Source: Miscanthus floridulus (lineage: Eukaryota > Streptophyta > Magnoliopsida > Poales > Poaceae). From it: a stretch of DNA of 64,000 nucleotides. The translations under genes and the position numbers were made by a program. Position 1 is the first letter of the stretch. Every line of letters begins with the position of its first letter. The stretch is taken from contig NC_089581.1 in assembly GCF_019320115.1 (NCBI RefSeq), forward strand, positions 93,308,802-93,372,801, given 5' to 3'. Below the pieces are notes generated by a model. That model ran no database searches. It was not told the DNA's origin and was given only the letters and a program-made list of their open reading frames with translations. Positions 46,553 to 58,320 of the stretch are shown piece by piece.

Positions 46553-47589
46553 CAACGCTAGAGCACCCTAGGGAATTCCTCAGCCATAGCCACCGCTCAG
46601 TGGCCCAACAGCCCGCACCACACCGAGAGAAGAGGGCTGAGAAGGAGTTCGGAAGAGGGAGGCAAGCAGAGAGCTCAGAGATGCCGATCACCGGAGCTGG
46701 AGCGCCGCCCTAAGCACCTACCCCGACAACGCGCCTCACCACCGCACCACCACCGAACACTGCCAGCACCACTCGATGAGTCCTTTTGCTAAGACCTCCT
46801 CCTAGCCCTTGAATGCCATAGCAGAGCATGTGCATGCCACGCTCATGACGCCACCATCATGGCGCGGCCACCACTTGTGCACCCGGCTGCCTCACTGGAC
46901 TAGGAAGTAGCCATAGCACCACCGTGATGCCTAGAGGATAGTCACATAGACCGAGACCCCAGTAGCCGGCCGTAGCGCCTTGGCCATAAGCACCAGACCA
47001 CCGACCGGAGCTCCGCCGTGCACCACCACCGCGTGCGGACTCCACCACGCCCTATGGTCATCATCAATGCTATACCCTATCTCCCGCTAGAAGTCTAAAA
47101 GGAAACGGGGCACTAGGACCCCTGGAACAGCCCCGAGATGCCCTGCTGGTGAGCACCACCATGACCGAGCCATCGACCACCATGTCCAAAGCCCTAGGAT
47201 GCCCTGGCCGCCACCTTGACCCAACCACCATACTTGCCAAGGCCTGGTGAAGCTTTTCCCCACGTTAATTGAACGCCAGCGCCATTGTGGGAGCTCGCTG
47301 GTGAGCACACCACCGGCGGGAACACGCCGAGGAAGGAAGCAGAGGAATCCTTCCTCGCTGGCCACACATGCCTGCACTCGGTGCACTTGGACTAGGCCAA
47401 AGGGAAGAAGGGTAGACTTAGTCCATGGACCGTGAACACGATTCCACCGTGAGCCATGCGGTGTGGGCCAAATTGTGGACGAAGCCTAGTGGAGGCCCTT
47501 GGCTATGACGTGGTAGCGCCATAGCATGCCATGTGGTGGGCCAAAGCCCAGCCCATATCTAGGCCCAACCGGCCTAGTTTGGACCCGGT

Positions 47590-47860
47590 CTATGTTGACC
47601 ATTGACCAATTGACCGGACCCACATGTCAGTGACACAGAGACTCTGGACCCACTTGTCAGTAAGTGACATCATGCTGATGTCATGACAACATCACGTGGG
47701 TCCCACCTATCAGTAACAAACACACCCTAGGTGATGTCATGATGACATCATAGTGACGTCAGCTGCTGACGTCAGTAGCTCTAGCCCCACATGTCAATGA
47801 CTATGACCCATTGACCATTGACTCACCCGTTGACCTGATGTTGACTTTGACCAGACCCAC
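47590..47860 (+). promoter_or_regulatory. W-box-rich segment in element F LTR
   Basis: TTGAC cores (the WRKY site) occur repeatedly, at about 47595, 47602, 47610, 47811, 47817, 47830 and 47841. They sit beside the TGACGTCA array. Confidence 0.5.
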
Positions 47861-47986
47861 AAGTCAATGACCCAAGAGACCCTGGCCCCACCTGTCGGAA
47901 ATGATGACGTTGATGACGTCATGCTGACGTCAAGATGACGTCAGTAGGACCCCACTTGTCAGCTCAGAGCCAAGATGATGACGTCA
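47754..47986 (+). promoter_or_regulatory. Array of TGACGTCA palindromes in element F LTR
   Basis: Six perfect copies at 47754, 47767, 47914, 47925, 47936 and 47979, the middle three exactly 11 bp apart. Degenerate TGATGTCA/TGACATCA copies lie between them. CACGTG cores are at 47693 and 48016, and GACACGTGTC at 48036. TGACGTCA binds TGA-type bZIP proteins and CACGTG binds bZIP/bHLH proteins in plants. Confidence 0.7.
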
Positions 47987-48893
47987 TGCTGATGTCATGC
48001 TGACATTAGCATGCCACGTGGAACAGTCACAGTGTGACACGTGTCAGCCCTAAATTAATCAGCCTTTTCCCATTTTCAGAGATGATTTAAACTTCAGAAA
48101 TTCATAACTAATTCATACGACCTCAGAAAAATACGAAACCAGGACCAAAATTCATCTAAAATCGAACTTTACGCAATGAACTCTTGTTTGAGTGCATTTG
48201 GCTCTTTTGAATTTTCATTGCTTCTTTGTGCTATTCTATAGACGTCGCTAACACGACTATAATTCAATCGTATGCAGACTTGGAGGAGAACCAGATGAAC
48301 GAGGATCATGAGTACCGTGAGGAGTACGGAGACGACCACACTGAAGGTGCCACATCCCACCCAATCTCGTAGCACCTACTACGCATGGCTAATATAGAAC
48401 TACTATTGTTTTACTTTACTGCTATAATCATACTATGATAGGACTTGCATGGTAGTATGCTTACTTGATGGCCTTTACCTTAATGCAACCTTACCCCTGC
48501 ATACCCCGCTATTAGGCTAGACACACGCTTACTGCTATATTTCATTGCTTATACTTCTACTACGCTTATACTAAATGCGTGGTAGAAACTGGTGTTATCT
48601 GGACTATGGGGAGAGTGCTACGTGTGTGACTTGGGTGTGTGGAGGGTGAGGGTTGTGTCAACCAAGTTGGAGTATACGATGAGCCTGGGGCAAGTCTTGC
48701 CATGGGGTGCTACTTGGGCACCCCTAGAATGGATACCTGTGGTGGGTAAAATGGTATATGAGGTGTTCCTGGGTGTGAACCTATGATGGGAGGAGCCCAG
48801 GGTGGAGGTGCTATGGTGGCATGGTAAATGGAAACCCTGATGAAGACATTCTAGCTTGGTCATCCCTAAGGACTTACTAGTACTCAGATTCAT

Positions 48894-50685
48894 CGGGAAG
48901 CCTTATGTACCACTCACCCTATATGGTGCGAGATGGCCGGACTACTTGGTAGGATATTGCCACTACTGCTAGGTTGATAGCGGATAGTGTAAGGAGGTAT
49001 AGGGCACAGAGGATTTCCCCCACACCCTTATGAGACTTCATGGAGACCTTGTGGACCCGGCTCATGACTCACAGTTTTAGCCACCCCAAACTAGACTTGG
49101 GGTATACTAGGGCTGAATGGTAGAGTGGCATTATCCTAGGCTAGCAAGCGGTCAGAATCAGCCTAGTTGACGATGGTCAGTGAAGAAGGCAGATCTTGTG
49201 GTTATGTAAAACCTCTACAGAGTTTATGGTTGATCGATCGATACATGTGCCGACCTATCAGCTATGGATCTTTCTTGGGTTTCGCTTAAACTAGATAGTG
49301 AGAGGAGTCCTTCTCTTCTTCCCCCGTGAGAGAGTGTCGGTCATAGCCAGGGGCTATGGGCCTTGAGACAGTGCCAAGAGGGAGTTGGCCTATTAACTAA
49401 GCAATGGTATGGTGATGGTGTGGAGATGGTGGTGTATCGATCCTAGGATCGAAACCTGGCTCTAGACAGAAAGGGGGTGGAATAGGTGTGAGAATGGTGT
49501 TAAAACTTGACCAACTATTATTAAATACTTGATATGCTAAAACATAGGAAACCCTAGCCTTATAGGTTCCTTTTGATTATATCCAACTTACATCCAATTT
49601 CCATAAAGCAATGCTCATAGGGTGGGAGTGGCCAGTACAAATCGTACTGATAAAATTTTGGCACATAGGTTCTGCTGAGGAGTATAGCTCTGAGGAGTTT
49701 GATGAATGAGGGGTTCGTTCCTACACTCGAGTTTGGCGATCTTATCTTCAAGCTGTTCTGAATGAATGCTACTTTTGATTCCACCAATGCGGCAAGCCTT
49801 ATGTACCACTCGCCCTATATGGTGCAGGACGGCCGGACTACTTGGTAGGATATTGCCACTACTGCTAGGTTGATAGCAGATAGTGTAAGGAGGTACGGGG
49901 CATGGAGGATTTCCCCCACACCCTTCTGAGACTTCATGGAGACCTTGTGGACCCGGCTCATGACTCACAGTTTTAGCCGCCCCAGACTAGACTTGGGGTG
50001 TACCAGGGCTGAATGGTAGAGTGGCATTATCCTAGGCCAGCAAGCGGCTGAAATCAGCCTAGTTGATGACGGTCAGCGAAGAAGGCAGATCTTGTGGTTA
50101 TGTAAAACCTCTGCAGAGTGTATGGTTGATCGATCAATACATGTGCCGACCTATCGGCTATGGACCTTTCCTGGGTTTCGCTTAAACTAGATAGTGAGAG
50201 GAGTCCTTCTCTTCTTCCCCTGTGAGAGAGTGTCAGTCGTAGCCAGGGGCTACGGGCCTTGAGACAGTGCCGAGAGGGAGTTGGCCTATCGATTGAGCGA
50301 TGGCATGGTGATGGTGTGGAGATGGTGGTGTCTTGATCCTAGGATCGAAACCTGGCTCTAGACGGAAAAGGGGTGGAATAGGTGTGGGAATGGTGTTAAA
50401 ACTTGACCAACTATTATTAAATACTTGATATGCTAAAACATAGGAAACCCCAGCCTTATAGGTTCCTTTTGATTATATCCAACTTGCATCCAATTTCCAC
50501 AAAGCAATGCTCATAGGGTGGGAGTGGCCAGTACAAATCGTACTGATAAAATTTTGGCACACAGGTTCTGCTGAGGAGTATAGCTCTGAGGAGTTTGATG
50601 GATGAGGGGTTTGTTCCTACGCTCGAGTTTGGCGATCTTATCTTCAAGCTGTTCTGAATGAATGCTACTTTTGATTCTGCCAATG
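48894..50685 (+). repeat. 896-bp tandem duplication inside element F LTR
   Basis: 48894-49789 and 49790-50685 are collinear direct copies with a constant offset of 896 bp, e.g. AAGCCTTATGTACCACTC at 48898 and 49794. Differences are scattered and mostly transitions. Confidence 0.95.
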
Positions 50686-50844
50686 TAGTGATGTAATAAT
50701 TTATGTAATTCCACACTATTTGTACTCTGAAATTACATTGTATGGATGTGATATTCGACTGGAATTTGGGTAATATGATCTACAATGGTCTTATTACATT
50801 TTGACTCTGTGGATTTCCCTTCACGGAAATCAGGTTGCTTTAGT

Positions 50845-50858
50845 TGGTATCAGAGCCA
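50845..50858 (+). promoter_or_regulatory. Element F primer-binding site
   Basis: TGGTATCAGAGCCA, complementary to the 3' end of initiator tRNA-Met, 12 bp after the LTR end. Confidence 0.9.
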
Positions 50859-51007
50859 TACTTGACCATAGGACAAAACCCTTAGAAATGGATGATAGAA
50901 TAGGACGTGAACAGCCCTTCTTTCGGTTATATACTGACCCTGCATTTACTTTTATGCAAGGCTTCTCTATTATTGACCTGCTAACACCTGTTCCTTAAAA
51001 CATGCAG

Positions 51008-52273
51008 ATGGCAACGAACGTTGACTGGCTACCTCTAGGACCGCTACCTTTGGACCATGCCAAGCTTACCTCCGAGCTACGTGAGCTCAGGGGTTTTGCA
51101 CAAACCCTCTACCGAGTTCTCGTCATGTTAGGAGTCCCCGACGAGCTTGTCAAGGTCACCTACACCGGGAAGCCAGCTCAGGAAGGAGGAATTGAAGGAC
51201 CAATTGTCACCTCAGTCGAGTTCCTAGCTAGCACTACCTTACCTTCTGTCCCAGCTTTCACCGAGTTGACTATAGAGGACACAGTCGAGGAGGGACTGCA
51301 AGCTATCTCACACAAGGCACTTCGCATAGTGATGAGGGACCACCATGAGCACCTAAAGATGACAAAGTTCCATCTACTTCCCTAGGCCCTTGACCTTAGC
51401 CTTACCCCTAGTGAGCAGAGTTTCACAGCTGACAGAGTTATCTTTGCCGAGGAGGACAGATGCCTTCGCGTCTCAGCTATTCACCTACTAGAGCAGGATA
51501 GGTACGTGACCTAGCTGGAGTAGAGGAGACGTCAGGATCAGGCCCTTCTATGGGAGTACCAAGAGCAAGACTCACAGGGAGCATAGGAGTGAGCTAGTCT
51601 GCTTGAGACAGTTGCCAAGCTATTGGACGAGCTCAACCATCATGAAGAAGTCCCTAGAATGGAGGTCATAGACTTATAGGACAAAGCCACCAACCTAGGC
51701 AATAGGAACTGCTACCTCAACAGTAAGGTCTTGGAGTTGTAGAGAGAGTTGGACGATAAGAAGGTTGAGTTCAACCGCAGAGGAGACAGAGAGAGGTCCA
51801 AGGGGATTGATATGCTGAAAATCTAATCTTGGAATAAGACCATGACTCAGGATCTAGAGGAGTTCAGGAAGAAGGCCATTCGCAACTAGGGTCACCTGAT
51901 CAAGGCACTTAGGTAGAACAAGTACCTATAGGACAAGTGTGAGAGGACATGGCAGGCTTGGCAGAAGTCTGACAAGAAGCGCCTCAAGGACATGAAGGGT
52001 ATGTGGGATCAACTACCCAAGGAGATTCATAGCAAGATGAAGCCTAGGATAGAGGAGTTTGAGTTAGCCCTGACTTGCCTCAACCTAGATGCCTGCCCTA
52101 CCCTACCTGGAGCCAAGCCTACTGAGGAGCTCACCAAGGCCTTGAAGTACATGTCCTGACTTCACAAGTCTGACAAGGAGATCGAGATCGAGAATAGTCA
52201 TATTCCAGCTGCAGTGTACGAGTTAGAGTAGATGACCCTGCATGGTCATGAGTCATGTCAGTGGCTTCCATAG
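51008..52273 (+). pseudogene. Element F ORF0 upstream of gag
   Basis: About 420 codons in one frame from MATNVDWLPLGPLPLDHAKL, preceded by ACATGCAG. N-terminal part: LYRVLVMLGVPDELVKVTY and FTELTIEDTVEEGLQAISHK, which parallel the B protein's WRVLSSVGYPEVPRYTW region. The rest is a charged coiled coil (for example KKVEFNRRGDRERSKG and DMKGMWDQLPKEIHSKM). It has roughly a dozen in-frame stops, mostly TAG at plausible Gln positions (VLEL-stop-RELDDKK, for instance), but no frameshift. Role unknown; ORF0 is known from RIRE3 and RIRE8. Confidence 0.7.
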
Positions 52274-52556
52274 GTTGTACCCCATGATGTACCCCTTATG
52301 AGATGTAATATGAGACACTATGCGTAGTATGATTCTCGCGAGTCTTCAAGTGTAGCTACTAAAGATGATGCTATGTAATAAAACCCATGTAATAAATGTT
52401 TTGGATCTTATTGCATTTCATGGACTTGATTGCTTCTTTGTAATGAGTGTTGGATAGAATAAATGTTTTTCTTTAAATTGTCAAAATCATGTAATCATAC
52501 TAAATTATAAGCACTTATGGCACAACACACTAAAATTTCTATGATCCGTGTTGCAG
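52274..52556 (+). promoter_or_regulatory. Processing signals between ORF0 and gag in F
   Basis: AATAAA-type signals near 52378 (AATAAAACC), 52392 (AATAAATG) and 52459, all before gag. The 3' end TATGATCCGTGTTGCAG sits immediately before the gag ATG and looks like a 3' splice site. It may let ORF0 mRNA be polyadenylated while gag is made from spliced RNA. Confidence 0.45.
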
Positions 52557-53830
52557 ATGCCGAACCATCGATCTAATCGTCTAATGAACCATGGATGTGC
52601 GCCCACCCCCAAACCAGTCGAACCAAATGGGGGGCATGGTGGCAACAACCATGGCCGAGGCCATGGCTGTGGATGTGGAGGGATACCCTTCAACCTAGAG
52701 AATACCCAGCCGCCTGAGAAGAACATTCCGCCACCACCACCACCAAACCTAGTAGAGGTGATGGCACAACAAACCCAGCTTCTTGCAGCTCTTGTTAATG
52801 GAGCAAACCATCGCTAGGGAGGTCAGCAGAATGATTTCCAAAGGAAGCTGGAAGGATTTCTAAAGCTAAGGCCACCTACCTATGATGGCACCGACCCTGA
52901 CCCACTTGTAGCTGATGACTGGCTCAAGGAGATGGAGAAGAAGCTTGACCTCACCACTTTCACCGACGATGAGTGTGTTGGAGCTACCACACACCAGCTC
53001 ATAGGTGCAGCACGCGCCTAGTGGGACAGTTTCAGTGATTCCCATGAGGACCCAGCCAACATCTTGTGGGATGAGTTCGCCGAAGCATTCACTGAGTATC
53101 ACATTCCCAAGGGTATCATGGAGGCCAAAGCTAAGGAGTTCCGCAACATCAAGATGGGAAAGGATAGGGTGACTGAGTACACTACTTGTTTCACCAACCT
53201 TCTATGCTATGCACCTTCCTATGTTGTGAACTCTGAGAAGGAGAAGCTATACTATTACCGCAAGGGACTTAACCCGCACATGAAGCTGAAGTTTGGCGGT
53301 ATTGAGAGTAGCATGCTACGTGCGCTAGTGGATCGCTACATTCAGATTAAGAAGGACCATGCTAAAGCTAGAGAAGAGTATAGGGAGAGGAAGCATAAGC
53401 CTGAGGAGTCCTTCTGTGGCTATGATCGCAAGAGGTTCCGCAGAGAGGCACCATCTAGGGAACGCTCTCACCACAATATGGATGACAACCCTGGATCGAG
53501 TAGGGGTAGTGGAGGCTACACCGCCAAATACTCCCGCCCTACTCAGGATTGTTACACCCGGGACCGTTATGCTTAGGACCACAACACTTAGGACCATTTC
53601 AACCATTCCTGCTCTATGAATGAACGCCCACCACAGAATCGCTCCGCACCAAGCATTGGAAACTGGAAGGCACCCGCACCAACCCCTACAGGTGGTGCGC
53701 CTTTTACTTGCTTCGCTTGTGGCCAACCAGGTCACAAAGCCACTGAGTGCCCACAGAACTCAGCTGCTCAGAAGTCTCAGTTCAAGGGATCTGCTACCCG
53801 TGGGTGTCTCAACCATTTGGACGCTGAGGA
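52557..53830 (+). pseudogene. Element F gag
   Basis: MPNHRSNRLMNHGCAPTPKP at the start, a Gly/His-rich and Pro-rich segment, then core gag FLKLRPPTYDGTDPDPLVAD, LIGAARA-stop-WDSF, YHIPKGIMEAKAKEFRN and KLYYYRKGLNPHMKLKFGG. A basic Arg-rich linker precedes an intact zinc knuckle CFACGQPGHKATECP (53708-53752). Stops at about 52815, 53021, 53574 and 53589 are all TAG in the one frame, with no frameshift. The capsid protein packages element RNA. The frame continues without a break into protease. Confidence 0.85.
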
Positions 53831-56220
53831 AGCACAGGCTGCCCCTGACGTTGTGTATGGTATGTTTTTAGTTAATGGCAATACTGCATCAGTTCTATTT
53901 GACTCTGGAGCAACTTGTTCTTATATATCATCTAAGTTTGCATGAGAGCATGACCTACCTATAACCCCATGTGGAAAGCCTATCATCACTAGTTCCCCTT
54001 TAGGAGACCTAAAGTGCACCCACATCTATAAGGGAGTGAGTCTTACCATTGAAGGTCTTACCTTTAAAGCTGACCTAACCCTATTACCTTCCACAAACCT
54101 AGATGTCATCTTAGGTATGGATTGGCTAACCATTCATCGAGGTATCATATCATGTTCACCTAGATACGTCCAAGTGACCCACCCATCGGGCCAAGTTATT
54201 AGATGTGAACCTCAGTCCGGAAAGTCCACTTCTATCCTATGTGCCCTTAAAACCAGTTTAGAATCACAAGAAGAGGAGAAGATAGTTCATGATGTGCCTG
54301 TAGTCAGAGACTATCCTGATGTATTCCCTGAAGAATTACTGGGTATGCCACTAGACCGTGATGTGGAGTTCATCATTGATCTTTTGCCGGGAACAGGACC
54401 CATTGCCAAGAGACCCTATCGCATGTTAGTGGATGAACTAGCCAAACTCAAGAAACAACTTGATGAGCTCATATCAAAGGGGTATATCAGACCCAGTGCT
54501 TCACCCTGGGGATCCCCTGTTCTATTTGTTAAGAAGAAGGATGGCTCAATGAGAATGTGCATTGATTATCGGAACTTGAACGCAGTCACCATCAAGAACA
54601 AGTACCCTCTGCCAAGAATCGATGATCTGCTTGATCAGCTTTGAGGTGCCAAGTATTTCTCTAAGATTGATCTCAAATCTGGCTATCATCAGATAAAGAT
54701 TCGAGAGAGTGACATCCCGAAGACAGCTTTTATGACTAGGTATGGGCAGTTTGAGTTCACCGTGGTGTCCTTTGGACTCATGAATGCTCCCGCATACTTC
54801 ATGAACATGATGAATAAGGTTTTCATGAATGAACTGGATAAGTTCGTGGTAGTATTCATTGATGACATTCTTGTCTATTCACCCACCGCTGAAGAACACG
54901 AACATCATCTGCAAACTATGCTTGAGAAACTAGCCCAACATCAACTCTACACAAAGTTTAGCAAAAGCGAATTTTGGCTATAGGAAGTTGCCTTCTTAGG
55001 CCATGTACTATTAGCTGAAGGTGTCATAGTTGACCCGACCAAGATTGAAGCTGTGAAAGAGTGGGATCAACCCCGTAATGTGATAGAAGTCAGAAGTTTC
55101 TTGGGATTGGCTGGATATTATTGTCGATTCATCGAAAACTTCTCCAAGATAGCCCATCCAATGACCAACCTTCTGAAGAAGACTAAGGAGTTTGAATGGA
55201 TGCCTGTTTGCGAACAAAGCTTCCAGGAATTGAAACAGAAGCTTACCACAACTCCTATGCTAGCATTGCCTGATATCAGTAAAGATTTTGTGGTCTATTG
55301 TGATGCATCCCATCAAGGGCTTGGTTATGTATTGATGTAAGATGGAAGAGTGATAGCATATGCGTCTCGATAGTTGAAAGAACATGAGAACCATTACCCA
55401 ACTCATGATCTTGAGTTAGCAGCAGTTGTGCATGCCTTGAAGATCTGGAGACATTACTTGATAGGCAACAAGTGTGATATCTATATGGATCATAAGAGCT
55501 TGAAGTACTTTTTCACTCAGGAAGATCTAAATATGAGGCAACACCGATGGCTAGAGTTGATCAAGGACTATGACCTAGAAATTCACTATCATCTGGGAAA
55601 AGCTAATGTAGTCACAGATGCTCTCAGTCGCAAGAGTTACTGTCACACTTTGATCACTGAATCCGTACCACCTGAGCTCAAGGAAGAGATTAAAGATTTC
55701 CAACTTGAGATACTACCGCATGGCTTGTTGAATGAGCTCCGCATATAGTATGATCTCACAGATCGTATCCATCAAGCTCAGAAAAGTTGTGAAGAGATCG
55801 AATATCTCCGTAGTCTGATGAAACTAGGCTACAAGACCAACCACCAGGAAGATGAACAAGGAACCATCTGGTTCAAGAACAAAATCTGTGTTCCATCTGA
55901 CCCAGCACTATGGGAGGAAATTCTATCTGAAGCCCATGATTCTAAGTACTGTATTCGCCCTGGAAATTCAAAGATGTATCAAGACTTGAAGAAACACTTT
56001 TGGTGGAAAGGCATGAAGATAGACATTGCAGGACATGTGGCATGATGTGACACCTGTAATAGAATCAAGGCTGAACATCAAAGACCTGCAGGATTACTGA
56101 AGCCTCTTGACGTTCCTGAGTGGAAATGGGAGAGCATATCCATGGATTTCATAGTTGGATTGCCCCATTCACAGAAAGGCAATGATTCCATCTAGGTGAT
56201 TGTTGATCGTTTGACCAAGA
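53831..56220 (+). pseudogene. Element F protease, RT, RNase H and partial integrase
   Basis: Same frame as gag. Protease: VLFDSGATCSYIS with an intact DSGA (53893). [50 protein letters not shown] and the catalytic [12 protein letters not shown] (54846). Thumb: [12 protein letters not shown]. RNase [35 protein letters not shown], and [14 protein letters not shown]. Integrase: [30 protein letters not shown], then [30 protein letters not shown], where it ends in LTR sequence. Eight in-frame stops (53943, 54642, 54981, 55338, 55371, 55747, 56043, 56194), each one transition from the expected residue; no frameshifts. Catalytic residues of protease and RT are preserved. Confidence 0.9.
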
Positions 56221-57784
56221 TTGTTATACAAAATAGCTAAATAAAGTTCCTAATATGTATAAGAGTGTTGTGGACCACACATCTAATAATCCAATGGATG
56301 AGGTACACCAGATTTGAATTCAAACTCCAAATCAAACTTGAATTCAAATAAAGAAGAAGGAAAATAAAATAGAAAAAGGAAAAGAAAAGAAGAAGGCCCA
56401 TAGATGGCTCGACCTGCTTGGCCTGCCAGCTAGCCTAGCTTGTGCATAGTAGCACCCGGCTAGCAAGCCTAGCTTGCGCACGGTAGCGACCGGCCCAGCA
56501 AGCTAGCCTAGCACGCGCTCATGCCCGCGCGCCGTTCCTGCTTTGCCTGCTATCACTGCCAACCTGACCCCATGTGTCAGCCACCCCCCACCACAGTATC
56601 TTCTTCCTCCCCACACCGGCATCCCCTCCTGACCAAATCCCGACCAAGGTGACATGCATGGGCTCAGGGTCACGCGAATCACCTGGCCCTGTCCCCTTGT
56701 CGCCACGCCCACACAACCCTTGCGCCAACCAAACGCTCACGATACCGTCCGATGCCACTGGCGCATCATCAGCCATCTGCCCTGTCCGCCATGGATGGAG
56801 CTCGGACCTTGGGGCTATAAAGCAACGCCAGAGCGCCCTAGGGAATTCCTTAGCCATCGCCGCCGCTCGGTGGCCCAACAGCCCGCACCACACCGAGAGA
56901 AGAGGACCAAGAAGGAGTTTAGAAGAGGGAGGCGAGCAGAGAGCTTGGAGATGCCGATCATTGGAGCCAGAGCGCTGCCCTAAGCGCCTACCCCGAAAAC
57001 ACAGCTCACCACTGCACCACCACCGAACGCCACCAGCACCACTCGGTGAGTCCTTTTGCTGAGACCTCCTCCTAGCCCTTGGGCGCTGTAGTAGAGCACG
57101 CGCATGCCGCGCTCATGTCGCCGCCGTCATGGCGTGGCTACCACTTGTGCACCCAGCCACCTCACTAGACTAGGAAGTAGCCGTAGCACCACCGTGACGC
57201 TCGGAGGATAGTCACGTAGACTGAGACCCGGATAGCCAGCCGCAGCGCCTTGGCCATGAGCACCAGACCACCGACCGGAGCTCCACTATGCACCACCACC
57301 ACGTGCGGACTCTGCCATGCCCTATGGTTGTCGTTGATGCTATACCCTATCTCCCGCTAGCCGTCTGAAAGGAAACGGGGCACCAAGAGCCCTAGAACAG
57401 CCCTGAGATGCCCCGCTGGCGAGCACCACCACGACCGAGCCACTGACCACTATGGCCAAAGCCCTAGGATGCCCTAGCCGCCACCTTGACCCAACCACCA
57501 TACTCACCGAGGCCTGGTGAAGCTTTTCCTCACCTCAATTGAATGCCAGCGCCGCTGTGGGAGCTCGTCGGTGAGCACACCACCGGTGGGAACACGCCAG
57601 GGAAGGAAGTAGAGGAATCCTTCCTCGCCGACCACACACGCTTGCACTCGGTGCACATGGACTAGGCCAAAGGGAAGAATGGTAGACTTGGTCCACCAAA
57701 GACCCAGCCTATGGTCCATGGACCATGAACATGAGTCCATCGTGAGCCACACGGTGTGGGCCGAACTATGGATGAAGCCCAGTG
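56221..57784 (+). repeat. Element F 3' LTR fragment
   Basis: Collinear with about 45952-47490 of the 5' LTR, starting TTGTTATACAAAATAGC. It begins 361 bp into the LTR and stops at GATGAAGCCCAGTG. It contains the TATA motif at 56816-56822 but not the TGACGTCA array. Confidence 0.9.
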
Positions 57785-58320
57785 CATCTCATCATAGCAT
57801 GCATAGGCAAATAGGCTAGCTACAGTGAACATGGCAAAACCACTTGTAGGATTTAAGCTTGAAGCTAAGCGTTACTAATTAAGGCAGCCCACCCCAAGCT
57901 AGAACAAAATTCACCTCCATGTAATGTCGATTTCATCGTGGATAAACCTGATTTGCTCTGACGAATAGGTCCACCTTGTCGGTTTCTGATTAAATCCTCC
58001 TGCAAACTATTGCCTACGGAGTGCACTCGATCACAACATTTAAATTAGTTGTTGTTGTAGTCATGAGTGGTTTTGATCTATGTTGAACCCAACTCATCTT
58101 ATTTTCATGTATTTGATAAGATTTGTTGAACTTCCCCATCACATTGACATGATGGGTCGAAGCCCCACCGCCCACCCACATAAACGTCTCGACCATAGGG
58201 TGATCGATGGTCCCCAAACTATAACAATAGAGACAAGGGGCAAGAGGGAAGGTTATACCTACTGCCTTCTCTCTCTAGAGCTCCTAATTCCATCCCAAAG
58301 CATTTGCCTTCCACCCTACT
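57785..58320. other. Unassigned sequence after element F
   Basis: A/T-rich, no coding sequence that I can support. Possibly the leader of the gene remnant starting at 58321. Confidence 0.4.

Larger units (their letters stand above)
45591..50832 (+). repeat. Element F 5' LTR
   Basis: 5242 bp, TGTAACAACCCAAAAATCC to CGGAAATCA. Without the internal 896-bp duplication it would be 4346 bp. A GC-rich segment (46140-47560) contains long shadow frames that are not genes. Its 361-1900 part is repeated at 56221-57784. Confidence 0.85.
45591..57784 (+). mobile_element. RIRE3/RIRE8-like Ty3/gypsy element F, internally deleted
   Basis: 5' LTR 45591-50832, tRNA-Met primer site, ORF0, gag, protease, RT, RNase H and part of integrase, then an abrupt joint at 56220/56221 into a 3' LTR lacking its first 361 bp and everything after about 47490 of the 5' copy. 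So both the integrase C-terminus/3' LTR start and the 3' LTR end are missing. ORF0 plus a gag-pol frame place it with chromoviruses of the RIRE3 type; a chromodomain would lie in the deleted part. Confidence 0.9.

Noticed and set aside
49560..50716. Two nearly identical minus-strand frames starting VESKVAFIQN or AESKVAFIQN
   Set aside because: They are the two copies of the 896-bp LTR duplication, not a gene family.
50840..50860. tRNA-like word TGGTATCAGAGCCA
   Set aside because: It is the primer-binding site of element F, complementary to tRNA-Met. No cloverleaf surrounds it.
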